Positions 8,171 through 16,113 of a DNA stretch of 64,000 nucleotides are shown one piece after another; position 1 is the stretch's first letter; the number at the start of each line of letters is the position of its first letter. This DNA comes from Mannheimia pernigra (GTDB taxonomy: Bacteria; Pseudomonadota; Gammaproteobacteria; Enterobacterales; Pasteurellaceae): assembly GCF_013377995.1 (NCBI RefSeq), contig NZ_CP055305.1, forward strand, positions 1,302,001-1,366,000, given 5' to 3'. The position numbers were made by a program, and so were the translations under genes. The notes beneath the pieces were generated by a model. It saw nothing but the letters and a program-made list of their open reading frames with translations, searched no databases and was not told where the DNA came from.

Positions 8171-9292
8171 ATGAAAAAATACTGTTTAACTGAAAGTACA
8201 GAAGAAGTAGATGGAAAAACTGTCTATCAAATTCAAGCATTAATTGATATTCCAAGCATAGATATAAAGAAAGGTGATCTTGGTGGTTATGTTGAGGGCG
8301 AGCATAATTTATCTCATGAAGGAGATGCGTGGATTTATGATACAGCATTGGTAATGGATAATGCTAAAGTTTATGGAAGTGCGCAAGTTCGTTATAGTAA
8401 ATTAACAGACAATGCTGAGATTTTTGATAATGTTCGTATTGTTTATGAAAGTGAAACAGAATCTGAGCTTGAATATACTCAAGTATGGGTTGGAGAAGAT
8501 GCTAAAATATATGGTGATGTTATGCTCCGTAATAATAGGAGGCTTCATATTTTGGGTAATACTAAAGTGTATGGTAGGACTATTTTCTGTAATAATATAG
8601 AAATTAATATTAGTAGAAATGTTGAGATTTTTGATGTTAATTTTAGTGACAATGTAAAAGTAGATGTTTTTGATAACGCTAAAGTTTTGGATTCTATACT
8701 GGCGTATAATCATTATATAGACATATATGAAAGTGCTGTAATTAAATCTTCTAGAATTCAGTTTAATCAATATTTATATATTAAAGGAAGTGCTTATATT
8801 AATGGTTTGGTCAGTAATTCCTGTAATTTATCGTTAGGGGATTATCTTAAAATATATGGAAAAATTTGTGGAACACCAAAGCTAGAAGGCAAAGTTTATA
8901 TTGGTCAAGATACTTTAATAGATGATAGTTTGATTGTTTCTGGAAATGGACGGCTGAATGGTTCTATGTTGAAAATTGATAGAATATATTTACCGGATAA
9001 TGCAGATATTGATAGTAATGGTGCAGTGTTTTTTGTAAATTATATTAGCGATCTTAGTAGAAGTATAACAGTTTATCATAATCAGAATAACGGTTTGTCT
9101 GTTGGGTTTATTATTAATTCTACAGATTATGATAATAAACGCTATTTTGCTACTTTGGATGAGTTTAGAGAGTTTTTACAAGAAAATGCTAATCAAGATG
9201 AGATTGAGGATATTAATTTGATATTAAAGATTGCTGAGAAGAGGATCTTAAATAGGAAGTTACCTATGGTTATTGAAAATATTGAGAGTTAG
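8171..9292 (+). CDS. YdcK-like left-handed beta-helix protein, paralogue 1
   Basis: A 373-residue cytosolic protein of unknown function. It opens with a cap shared by all three paralogues here (MKKYCLTES, YQIQAL, KGDLGGYVEGEHNLS, GDAWIYD) and continues with many degenerate turns of the form NAKVYG/NAEIFD, typical of a stacked beta-helix; the C-terminal about 60 residues are helical. Overall it resembles E. coli YdcK, which is annotated only from its hexapeptide-like repeats. No acyltransferase active site can be named. The gene is clearly more AT-rich than its neighbours and its repeats are more diverged than in paralogues 2 and 3. The ribosome site is AGGAG 7 nt before the ATG. It is monocistronic, flanked by related terminators. 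Confidence 0.8.
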   Translation: MKKYCLTESTEEVDGKTVYQIQALIDIPSIDIKKGDLGGYVEGEHNLSHEGDAWIYDTALVMDNAKVYGSAQVRYSKLTDNAEIFDNVRIVYESETESELEYTQVWVGEDAKIYGDVMLRNNRRLHILGNTKVYGRTIFCNNIEINISRNVEIFDVNFSDNVKVDVFDNAKVLDSILAYNHYIDIYESAVIKSSRIQFNQYLYIKGSAYINGLVSNSCNLSLGDYLKIYGKICGTPKLEGKVYIGQDTLIDDSLIVSGNGRLNGSMLKIDRIYLPDNADIDSNGAVFFVNYISDLSRSITVYHNQNNGLSVGFIINSTDYDNKRYFATLDEFREFLQENANQDEIEDINLILKIAEKRILNRKLPMVIENIES

Positions 9293-9325
9293 AAATTATT
9301 GGATTCTTCTAATTTGGGTTAGAGA

Positions 9326-9376
9326 AAGCGGTGCAATCTTGCAAAAATTCTGCAAAATTGCACCGCTTATTTTTTC
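9326..9376 (+). terminator. terminator after beta-helix gene 1
   Basis: AAGCGGTGCAATCTTGCA (9326-9343) pairs with TGCAAAATTGCACCGCTT (9351-9368), followed by a T run. It is the second copy of the hairpin at 7972. Confidence 0.87.
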
Positions 9377-9383
9377 CTTCCCC

Positions 9384-9415
9384 GACTTTTAAATCCCACC
9401 ATTAGCATGTTCAAA
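9384..9415 (+). promoter_or_regulatory. repeated promoter-like module (copy B)
   Basis: GACTTTT, 10 nt, ATTAGCATGTTCAAA, followed by about 65 bp also very similar to the block after 8062. It is part of the roughly 195-bp intergenic duplication 7972-8170 / 9326-9521. Confidence 0.4.
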
Positions 9416-9460
9416 TATATTCTTCCATTCTTATGCTATGGCTAAAATCTAGCATCTTAT

Positions 9461-9492
9461 GCGACACAAAATAACGTATCTTTACCTAGAAT
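9461..9492 (+). promoter_or_regulatory. island dyad operator and -10 of the beta-helix gene 2 operon
   Basis: GCGACACAAAATAACGT (9461-9477), then 9 nt, then TAGAAT (9487-9492), 29 nt before the ATG. Same geometry as at 2083, 5208 and 8110. Confidence 0.65.
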
Positions 9493-9521
9493 ATCCCTAT
9501 CTCACAAAACAGGAGTAGCAA

Positions 9522-10436
9522 ATGAAAAAGTATTGTTTAATTGAAAGTGATAAAGGCGATGATAAGCAAAAACTCTATCAAATTCAGGCGTTGCGAGATT
9601 TTACGACAAGTGATGGTCACGAAGTGAAAGTCGGTGATCTAGGCGGTTTCATTAGCGGTGAGCATAATTTGTCGCAAGAGGGAAATTGCTGGGTGGCGAA
9701 TAGTGCGGAAGTATGGGATCAGGCTTATGTCTCCGAAAATGCCTATTTGGGAGGTTTTTCTCGCTTATATGATCAAGCACAGTTATATGGCAATGCTCGG
9801 GTTACAAGAGGGAATATTGGTGATAATGTCAAAATTTATGGTAATGCTCAAGTTTCTGTAAAGGGACAGATTTCAGACCATGTAGAAATTTTCGGGAATG
9901 CTGCAGTATGCGGAAAAAACACTCGTATTTGTGGTTCCGTGAAAATTTTTGAAAATGCCCGTGTGGGTGGAAATGCTATTGGAAAAATTTGGATTTCTGA
10001 TAATGCTCAGATTTATGGTAATGCTCAAATTGAAGCAAATTGCCATATTAAAGGAGATGTGGAAATTTGGGGAAATTCGATCATTCAAGGTAATCGAATC
10101 AGGATTGAAGATAATGTCAAAATCTGTGGGGCGGAAATTAGTGGTAGTAATGATTTTTTCGGTAATACTCGGATTATTGGTGAAAATATTGTGATCAATG
10201 ATGGTGTTAATTTGGGTAGTAATGCCTTTATTCAATCTCAAAATGATTTTTTGCAAACAAAAATATTTTCGGATTTTCTAGAATATTTAACAGCATATAA
10301 AACAGAAAATGGATTTGAAATTCGTTATAACAATGAGCCTTTCTCACCGACACAAATCCGAAATGCCTTAAAGGCTTATTCAGAATATGAAACGGCAATT
10401 AAATTAGCAAAGTCACGCATTTTGGGAGGTTTCTAA
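9522..10436 (+). CDS. YdcK-like beta-helix protein, paralogue 2
   Basis: A 304-residue protein starting almost identically to paralogue 1 (MKKYCLIES, YQIQALRDF, KVGDLGGFISGEHNLSQEG, NCWVA) and then made of regular turns such as NARV, NVKIYGNAQV, HVEIFGNAAV and NAQIYGNAQI. This is a clear left-handed beta-helix pattern with Asn-Ala or Asn-Val at corners. The last about 60 residues form a charged helical cap. There is no signal peptide. The ribosome site is AGGAG. Its stop codon overlaps the start of paralogue 3 (TAATG), so the two are translationally coupled. Function is unknown; a scaffold, a decoy or an inactive acyltransferase-like fold are possible. Confidence 0.82.
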   Translation: MKKYCLIESDKGDDKQKLYQIQALRDFTTSDGHEVKVGDLGGFISGEHNLSQEGNCWVANSAEVWDQAYVSENAYLGGFSRLYDQAQLYGNARVTRGNIGDNVKIYGNAQVSVKGQISDHVEIFGNAAVCGKNTRICGSVKIFENARVGGNAIGKIWISDNAQIYGNAQIEANCHIKGDVEIWGNSIIQGNRIRIEDNVKICGAEISGSNDFFGNTRIIGENIVINDGVNLGSNAFIQSQNDFLQTKIFSDFLEYLTAYKTENGFEIRYNNEPFSPTQIRNALKAYSEYETAIKLAKSRILGGF

Positions 10437-11410
10437 TGAAATATCGTTTAACTGAAAATACTGTAGAGTATCAAGGAAAAACACTTTATCAAATTGAATC
10501 ATTAAGAGACTTTTCATTTTACCGAAAAGGTGCTTGGGAACATTCTGTAAAAGAGGGAGAGCTAGGAGGTTGGATTGAAAAAGAAGAAAACCTTTCTCAG
10601 CAAGGTAATTGTTGGATAGCCGAAAATGTTTATGTCTTTGGTAGTGCCAAAGTCGAGCATAATGCGATTATTACAGGCAAAGGCATTATTCACGGAAATG
10701 CAAGAGTATTTGGTCGGGCTTGGATTTATTGTGAAAATCACTATAAATTTGATATATCTGATCAAGTAAAAATCTATGGTGATGCTTTTATTTGTGATGT
10801 AAATCTGACAATGAAAGATAATGCAAAAATATATGGTGATGCTGAGGTAAACGGATATTACTCATCACTTTCTATGTCTAATAATGCTATTTTTTGTGGT
10901 GGTAAGACGAATAGTTCGGAAAATGGATGTATTTCTTTACGAGATAATGCCGAAGTGCGTGGCGGTTGGTTGAATAATAGTTGCTCAGTATATGGTAATG
11001 CAATTATCTATGGTGGGGGGATTCACGATAATGCTGAAATTTACGGCAATGCTAAAATTTATGATTCAGACATTTGTGGTGAAGCGAAAGTGGAAGGCAA
11101 TACCGAAGTGAAGTTTGATACCAATATCGGTAGTAATGCTTATCTTTGTGGCAATGCGATTGTGGAACGAGATGAGGATGTGATGACATTCTCGAATATC
11201 GGCACACTGGCACTGTTACAAAATGAAGAAATAGAAGATATGAAGCATCTCACTTTTTTCCGAGCCAGCGACAAAATGCAGATGACGATTGGAAATCGTT
11301 TTTACGATGATCCGGAAAAGTTTTTACAGCATACCAAACTCTTTTGCCAAAATTTACAGGCAATGCTCGAAATGGCAGAACAGCGGTTTGGTTATTCGGA
11401 GAAATTTTAA
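10436..11410 (+). CDS. YdcK-like beta-helix protein, paralogue 3
   Basis: A 324-residue third paralogue. It has the same N-terminal cap (KYRLTE, YQIESLRDF, VKEGELGGWIEKEENLSQQG, NCWIAE), then beta-helix turns (NARVFGRAWI, QVKIYGDAFI, NAKIYGDAEV, NAEIYGNAKI) and a C-terminal helical tail. The ATG overlaps the stop of paralogue 2 and the stop overlaps the start of the next gene (TAATG in both cases), so paralogue 2, this gene and the orphan gene form one coupled operon. Compared with paralogue 2, the cap has an extra insert (FYRKGAWEHS). Function is unknown. Confidence 0.82.
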   Translation: MKYRLTENTVEYQGKTLYQIESLRDFSFYRKGAWEHSVKEGELGGWIEKEENLSQQGNCWIAENVYVFGSAKVEHNAIITGKGIIHGNARVFGRAWIYCENHYKFDISDQVKIYGDAFICDVNLTMKDNAKIYGDAEVNGYYSSLSMSNNAIFCGGKTNSSENGCISLRDNAEVRGGWLNNSCSVYGNAIIYGGGIHDNAEIYGNAKIYDSDICGEAKVEGNTEVKFDTNIGSNAYLCGNAIVERDEDVMTFSNIGTLALLQNEEIEDMKHLTFFRASDKMQMTIGNRFYDDPEKFLQHTKLFCQNLQAMLEMAEQRFGYSEKF

Positions 11411-11964
11411 TGAAAGCTGATTTCACTCAATGGGTCATTAATGGTTTTATCGCCTTGCCAGAGGTACAAAAACAGCAGCCGATTGTGGAATATAAAGGTA
11501 ACAGCATTATTATTACATCAAAGTTATGGGATAAACATTTAAGTTTACAATTTATCAAGCATTCCAATACCCATTTTGAAGGTAGTTATTGCTATCAATT
11601 TACCTTAGAAAATGGCGAGAGATTTTTTGATATGCCGATAAGTGTTGATTGTTTAATGTGCAAAGAAAACGGTAAGTTTTATGATCTCGGTTGGATAAAT
11701 CAAACCCGATTTGATGCTCCTAAAACCTTATTCTGTGAAAGTATGCTTGTGCCACTATTAGTTCCGATTTATCGCCAGCTGACCTTAAAGAAAATTGTTT
11801 GGGGAACCAGCGGTGATAATTCATATCAATATGCGATGTTTGATCATACGCTCAATACTGATGAAATTGACCCAGAACAGACTATGGAAGCGTACTTCTC
11901 CATTGAAAAATGGAGCTATCAAGATTTTTTAAATAATGAGAGTGTAAAGAGTAAGGAGAATTAA
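11410..11964 (+). CDS. orphan protein coupled to the beta-helix genes
   Basis: A 184-residue soluble protein that I do not recognise. It has no signal peptide, no membrane segment and no cofactor motif. Aromatic residues are frequent (KLWDKHLSLQF, GSYCYQF, SIEKWSYQDF), and it is mildly acidic at the C-terminus. The ATG overlaps the stop codon of beta-helix paralogue 3, so they are translated together, and cobB follows after 1 bp. The coupling suggests it works with the beta-helix proteins, as a partner or chaperone. This is inference from position only. Confidence 0.7.
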   Translation: MKADFTQWVINGFIALPEVQKQQPIVEYKGNSIIITSKLWDKHLSLQFIKHSNTHFEGSYCYQFTLENGERFFDMPISVDCLMCKENGKFYDLGWINQTRFDAPKTLFCESMLVPLLVPIYRQLTLKKIVWGTSGDNSYQYAMFDHTLNTDEIDPEQTMEAYFSIEKWSYQDFLNNESVKSKEN

Positions 11965-11965
11965 A

Positions 11966-12685
11966 ATGGAAAAATTACCGAGAATTGTTGTATTAACTGG
12001 TGCAGGCATTTCCGCCGAGTCAGGTATCCGCACATTCCGAGCCGAAGATGGCTTGTGGGAAAATCATCGGGTGGAAGATGTCGCCACGCCGGAAGGCTAT
12101 AAACGGGATCGGGAATTAGTCCAACGCTTTTATAACGAACGCCGCCGTAAGCTGTTTGAGCCCGAAGTGCAACCGAATGCCGCCCATTTGGCATTGGCTA
12201 AATTGGAAGAAAAACTCGGCGAAAATCTGCTGATTGTAACCCAAAATGTCGATAACTTGCATAAGCGTGCCGGTTCGAAAAATGTGATTCATATGCACGG
12301 TGAATTGCTGAAAGTCCGCTGCCCAAACAAAGGCACGGTCTATGACTGGCAAGGCGATGTGACGGACGAAAGTCGCTGTACTTGCTGCATTCAACCGGCA
12401 AGATTACGTCCGCATATTGTCTGGTTTGGCGAAATTCCGTACCAAATGCTAGAAATTGATGAGGCGATTTACGATTGCGATATTTTCGTCTCAATTGGTA
12501 CATCGGGTAATGTGTATCCTGCCGCCGGTTTTGTGGAAAAGGCAAACCGTTGGAAGTCACATACCATTGAACTCAATTTAGAGCCGAGTAAGGTTAAAAC
12601 GGCGTTTAAAGAAGCTCGTTACGGTAAAGCCACAGAGATTGTGCCGCAGTTTGTGGATGAGATTTTAGCTAGATTAGAAGAATAG
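11966..12685 (+). CDS. cobB: NAD-dependent protein deacylase CobB (class III sirtuin)
   Basis: A 239-residue sirtuin that removes acetyl and succinyl groups from lysines and can reactivate acetyl-CoA synthetase. It has GAGISAESGIRTFRAEDGLWE-type NAD binding from residue 12, TQNVDNLHKRAG (92-103), catalytic His111 in HMHGEL, and the Tyr56/Arg59 pair (FYNERR) of class III desuccinylating sirtuins. Cys119, Cys138 and Cys141 match the E. coli CobB zinc region. AAGGAG lies 7 nt before the ATG, and the gene is the last of the beta-helix operon, starting 1 bp after the orphan gene. Its GC content looks higher than that of the genes before it, so the operon appears to be a mosaic of a core gene and accessory DNA. 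Confidence 0.95.
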   Translation: MEKLPRIVVLTGAGISAESGIRTFRAEDGLWENHRVEDVATPEGYKRDRELVQRFYNERRRKLFEPEVQPNAAHLALAKLEEKLGENLLIVTQNVDNLHKRAGSKNVIHMHGELLKVRCPNKGTVYDWQGDVTDESRCTCCIQPARLRPHIVWFGEIPYQMLEIDEAIYDCDIFVSIGTSGNVYPAAGFVEKANRWKSHTIELNLEPSKVKTAFKEARYGKATEIVPQFVDEILARLEE

Positions 12686-12691
12686 GGGATA

Positions 12692-12740
12692 AAAGCGGTC
12701 GGTTTTTTGTAAAAATTTGCAGAAAATCGGCCGCTTGCAT
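12692..12740 (+). terminator. paired uptake-signal terminator after cobB
   Basis: AAGCGGTCGGTTTT pairs imperfectly with AAAATCGGCCGCTT (12724-12737). It is an inverted pair of uptake-signal cores and a likely end of the beta-helix/cobB transcript. Confidence 0.7.
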
Positions 12741-12747
12741 TCTTTAT

Positions 12748-12960
12748 CAGAGGTAATGGGAGATTTAAAAGAGCGAGAAGCAATCAAATTGTTCAATAAG
12801 TTTCCCTATTTACGTAAGCATAAATTGTGGGCAAGTACTTTTGGGCAAAAGTTTACTGCGTAGACACTGTAGGTATTAATGCAGAAATGATAAGGACGTA
12901 GGTGAAATATCAGGGAAAAGCACGAATTAGAAGATAAACAACTTCATTTATCAGATATAT
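12748..12960 (+). mobile_element. decayed IS200/IS605-type tnpA fragment
   Basis: Conceptual translation gives EREAIKLFNKFPYLRKHKLW, then after a frameshift near 12855 YCVDTVGINAEMI, a stop, and VKYQGKA. The pattern LF-x-x-FPYLRK...LWA-S...VDTVG matches the C-terminal half of IS200-type Y1 transposases (usually ...FPxLRK...WARGY..VDTVG). Only about 70 codons remain, with at least one frameshift and stops, and the catalytic HUH and Tyr regions are not intact. It lies at the right edge of the island. The rest of the 12686-13027 gap holds only the preceding terminator and a short GC-rich hairpin near 12998-13011. Confidence 0.6.
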
Positions 12961-13027
12961 ACAAATTCGGCTGCTATGAATTCGAATATTAATCGCCCCC
13001 TACTGGGCTTTTTACTAAAAGTTAGCA

Positions 13028-13843
13028 TTAAATCATACTAAATATTGCTCGAATATAGTGTGCGACAGCTTCATCTTTATTGTAACCAATGACTTCATTA
13101 TTTGGTAACGCTGCTTTTAAACGAGGATCGGCATTTGCCATTAAACACCCTTTACCAGCTAGGCTCAACATCTCTAAATCATTCATTCCATCGCCAAAAG
13201 CAATGCAGTCTTGCAGAGTATAACCACGTAATTTTACTAATTCTTCCAACGCATTTGCTTTACATACGCCTTTTGCCATCACTTCAAGACAGAGTAACGC
13301 TGAATAGGTCATCTGTACCTTATCGCCATACGTTTCTCTAACATAATGCTCAATTGGCACTAAGGCTTCAGGTGTTCTACCAATAAAAAAGACTTTCTCT
13401 GTTTTTCTACCGTGGTGGTCGCCAAAATTAACCACTTGATAACTAAACCCAGAATCTTGATGAAAATTTTTTAACTCTGGGATCGCTTTATTAATAAACC
13501 ATTCATCGCCTTGATAACTGTTTAAGCAAACATTCTGGTTATCAAATTCAATATTCATTAATGCAAAAGCAATATTCTCAGGCAAATAGTGGCTGACAAT
13601 TTTTTTACCATCTAAATTATTTGCTCTTGCGCCGTTTGAGGTAACTAACATTGCATTTTCAACATTTATTTTGCGGATAATATGAGAAACATCAGGGTAA
13701 TTTCGACCAGTCGCAAAAAAGATATCTACGCCTTGTTGAGATAGTTTTTCTAAGGTATCAATCGTAAAATTGCCAATTTTATGATTGGCATTTAGTAAAG
13801 TACCATCAAGATCGGAAATAATGGCACGAAATGGTTGAGTCAT
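13028..13843 (-). CDS. Cof-type HAD-superfamily phosphatase
   Basis: A 271-residue HAD hydrolase of the Cof/YidA group. The nucleophile motif DLDGT (Asp11, Asp13), the TSNGA Thr/Ser motif II region, the Lys of motif III and FGDGMNDLEML (motif IV) are all present, and the large C2-type cap lies between motifs II and III. Such enzymes dephosphorylate sugar phosphates, PLP or flavin nucleotides. Which substrate applies here cannot be said. It is a single gene, transcribed away from leuA. Confidence 0.9.
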   Translation of the reverse strand: MTQPFRAIISDLDGTLLNANHKIGNFTIDTLEKLSQQGVDIFFATGRNYPDVSHIIRKINVENAMLVTSNGARANNLDGKKIVSHYLPENIAFALMNIEFDNQNVCLNSYQGDEWFINKAIPELKNFHQDSGFSYQVVNFGDHHGRKTEKVFFIGRTPEALVPIEHYVRETYGDKVQMTYSALLCLEVMAKGVCKANALEELVKLRGYTLQDCIAFGDGMNDLEMLSLAGKGCLMANADPRLKAALPNNEVIGYNKDEAVAHYIRAIFSMI

Positions 13844-14114
13844 AGTTGATCCTCATCAGTAAAATTATTTAAAAAGGCTATCAAATTTGAGTTGAAATTT
13901 CAAAGAGAATAACAATATTGAAGTATTTTTTCATTTTATGAAAAAACGGGTTAAAAGTTAAAATATCATATTTATTTGTGATATTGATTAATTGTTTTAG
14001 ATTGATGGGGTGATTTGGATTTTTAATCTAATATATTGATTGTACACGATATAAAACTCTAAATAGATGATCTATTAGTGGAGTTTAAACGGTTGCGTAA
14101 AGAGAAAAATGCTA
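13844..14114. other. AT-rich intergenic region upstream of the leu promoter
   Basis: No supported gene. It contains the start region of the HAD gene on the left and an interrupted dyad at 14054-14086 (AAACTC...AATAGAT / ATCTATT...GAGTTT) just upstream of the leu promoter, which could be a hairpin or a regulator site. Confidence 0.4.
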
Positions 14115-14142
14115 TTGACATTGGTCTGTATAAAGCTAATAT
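14115..14142 (+). promoter_or_regulatory. leuL-leuA promoter
   Basis: TTGACA (14115-14120), 16-nt spacer, TAATAT (14137-14142). It lies about 40 nt upstream of the leucine-rich leader peptide. Confidence 0.7.
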
Positions 14143-14182
14143 AAGCCTTACGACTGAATAACAATGCAAACATAAACACAAT

Positions 14183-14239
14183 ATGGAAAAATTTACCTTA
14201 CTTCGACTCTCTCTGTTATCGCATTTTGTGCAAGCATAA
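14183..14239 (+). CDS. leuL: leu operon leader peptide
   Basis: An 18-residue open frame, MEKFTLLRLSLLSHFVQA, with five Leu residues encoded by TTA, CTT, CTC, CTG and TTA. It sits between a good promoter and a strong intrinsic terminator ahead of leuA, as expected of a transcription-attenuation leader peptide. When leucyl-tRNA is short, the ribosome stalls on the Leu codons and an antiterminator can form. Confidence 0.85.
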   Translation: MEKFTLLRLSLLSHFVQA

Positions 14240-14267
14240 AGATTGTCTAGAGAAGTAAATGAACTAT

Positions 14268-14305
14268 CCGCATTCTTGCCCGCACTCAATATGCGGGTTT
14301 TTTTA
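14268..14305 (+). terminator. leu attenuator with alternative antiterminator arm
   Basis: The terminator stem is CCCGCA (14279-14284) with TGCGGG (14292-14297), followed by seven T. The upstream CCGCAT (14268-14273) can instead pair with ATGCGG (14291-14296), giving the mutually exclusive antiterminator. Confidence 0.85.
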
Positions 14306-14334
14306 TCCCGAAATAACAAAATAAAGGTTTTATT

Positions 14335-15879
14335 ATGAGTAACAATAACATTATTATTTTCGATACTACACTGCGTGATGGTGAGCAATCGTTGAAAGCA
14401 AGTTTGACGGTAAAAGAGAAACTACAAATTGCACTTGCTTTAGAGCGTTTAGGCGTTGATGTAATGGAAGTGGGGTTTCCTGTGTCTTCAGCAGGGGATT
14501 TTGAATCGGTGCAAACAATTGCTCGCCATATTAAAAATAGTCGTGTAGCAGCACTTTCTCGTGCAGTACCAAAAGATATTGATGCTGCTTACGAAGCCTT
14601 AAAAGTGGCAGAAGCCTTTCGAATTCATACCTTTATTGCGAGTTCTGCTTTACACGTTGAAGCTAAATTAAAACGTTCATTTGATGATGTAGTTGAAATG
14701 GCGGTAGCTGCGGTTAAACGTGCTAGAAGTTATACCGATGATGTTGAATTTTCGTGCGAAGATGCAGGGCGTACAGGCATTGATAATATTTGCCGTATTG
14801 TAGAAGCCGCAATTAATGCAGGTGCAACAACAATAAACATTCCTGACACTGTGGGTTTTTGCTTGCCAAATGAATACGGTAATATTATTCATCAAGTGAT
14901 GAACCGTGTACCAAATATAGATAAAGCCATTGTTTCAGTACACTGTCATAATGATTTGGGAATGGCAACCGCTAATTCTTTAATGGCGGTACAAAACGGA
15001 GCTAGACAGATTGAGTGTACTATCAATGGAATAGGCGAGCGTGCAGGAAATACGGCATTAGAAGAAGTGGTAATGGCAATTAAAACTCGTCAAGCATTTA
15101 TGGGGGTGGATACTCGTATCAATACTCAAGAAATTCATCGAGTAAGCCAAATGATAAGCCAGCTTTGTAATATGCCCATTCAGCCAAATAAAGCGATTGT
15201 GGGAAGTAACGCATTTGCTCATTCATCGGGCATCCATCAAGATGGTATGTTGAAAAATAAAAATACCTATGAAATTATGTCGCCTGAAACAATTGGCTTG
15301 AAAAAAGAGAAGCTAAACTTAACTGCTCGTTCAGGACGTGCTGCAGTGAAAGGGCATATGGCGGATATGGGTTATACCGAATCTGATTATGATCTAGATA
15401 AACTCTATGATGCTTTCTTACAACTTGCTGATAAGAAGGGGCAAGTATTTGACTATGATTTAGAAGCACTTGCCTTTATTGATATGCAGCAGGGCGATGA
15501 AGATAGATTATCACTTGATGTAATTACTACTCAGCTTATTAGTGGCTTACCTGCATCAGCGTTTGTGCAGGTGGAGTTAGATGGCGTTCGCCAAAGTGCT
15601 ACTTCACAAGGCGGTAATGGCCCCGTTGATGCTACTTACAATGCGATTATGAACATTGTGGGTATGGAGCTAAAAATGTCTCACTATAATCTCACTGCAA
15701 AAGGAGAAGGGGCGGAAGCATTGGGGCAGGTTGATATTGTGGTGGAATACGAAGGCAGAAAATTTCATGGCGTTGGTTTAGCAACAGATATTGTAGAGAG
15801 TTCAGCAAGGGCGTTAATTCACGCTATCAATGCGATTTACCGCTCACAAAAAGTAGCGAATTTAAAGCCTAAAAAATAA
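14335..15879 (+). CDS. leuA: 2-isopropylmalate synthase
   Basis: 514 residues. It condenses acetyl-CoA with 2-oxoisovalerate in the first committed step of leucine synthesis. It has the DTTLRDGEQS metal/substrate motif at the N-terminus, HCHNDLG, the second signature SAFAHSSGIHQDGML, and a C-terminal regulatory domain for leucine feedback inhibition. AAGG lies 7 nt before the ATG. The gene is controlled by the upstream attenuator. It is alone here: leuBCD do not follow, since a terminator and rpoE come next. Confidence 0.97.
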   Translation: MSNNNIIIFDTTLRDGEQSLKASLTVKEKLQIALALERLGVDVMEVGFPVSSAGDFESVQTIARHIKNSRVAALSRAVPKDIDAAYEALKVAEAFRIHTFIASSALHVEAKLKRSFDDVVEMAVAAVKRARSYTDDVEFSCEDAGRTGIDNICRIVEAAINAGATTINIPDTVGFCLPNEYGNIIHQVMNRVPNIDKAIVSVHCHNDLGMATANSLMAVQNGARQIECTINGIGERAGNTALEEVVMAIKTRQAFMGVDTRINTQEIHRVSQMISQLCNMPIQPNKAIVGSNAFAHSSGIHQDGMLKNKNTYEIMSPETIGLKKEKLNLTARSGRAAVKGHMADMGYTESDYDLDKLYDAFLQLADKKGQVFDYDLEALAFIDMQQGDEDRLSLDVITTQLISGLPASAFVQVELDGVRQSATSQGGNGPVDATYNAIMNIVGMELKMSHYNLTAKGEGAEALGQVDIVVEYEGRKFHGVGLATDIVESSARALIHAINAIYRSQKVANLKPKK

Positions 15880-15928
15880 TAATTTTATTAGGGTCAATGA
15901 CAATTTGCTCTTTATTTCTTCTTCGTTT

Positions 15929-15991
15929 ACAAGCGGTCAGATTTTTTGAAATTTTTGCAAAATTTAGCTAAAATCTGACCGCTTGTTTTTG
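15929..15991 (+). terminator. paired uptake-signal terminator after leuA
   Basis: ACAAGCGGTCAGATTTT (15929-15945) and its perfect reverse complement (15970-15986), followed by TTTT. It is an inverted pair of full uptake signals. Confidence 0.85.
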
Positions 15992-16031
15992 GTTATCAAA
16001 AATAAAAAGATGAAAGAATTTTAAATTAATT

Positions 16032-16059
16032 GGAACTATTATAAAAATGCATTCTCTAA
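16032..16059 (+). promoter_or_regulatory. sigma-E-type promoter of rpoE
   Basis: GGAACTA (16032-16038), 16 nt, TCTAA (16055-16059). This closely fits the sigma-E consensus GGAACTT-N15/16-TCTGA and would give the autoregulation known for rpoE-rseABC. Confidence 0.75.
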
Positions 16060-16113
16060 AGAGTAGTGCAATGGAATTGACACATTATAAATTATAATTA
16101 GGAGAGTCCGCAG

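Noticed and set aside
8402..8770. 122-codon open frame on the minus strand
   Set aside because: It is antisense to beta-helix gene 1, very rich in Ile/Asn from AT bias, with no start signals or family match.
14059..14388. 109-codon minus-strand frame over the leu leader
   Set aside because: It crosses the attenuator and the start of leuA in antisense. The leader structure explains the sequence.
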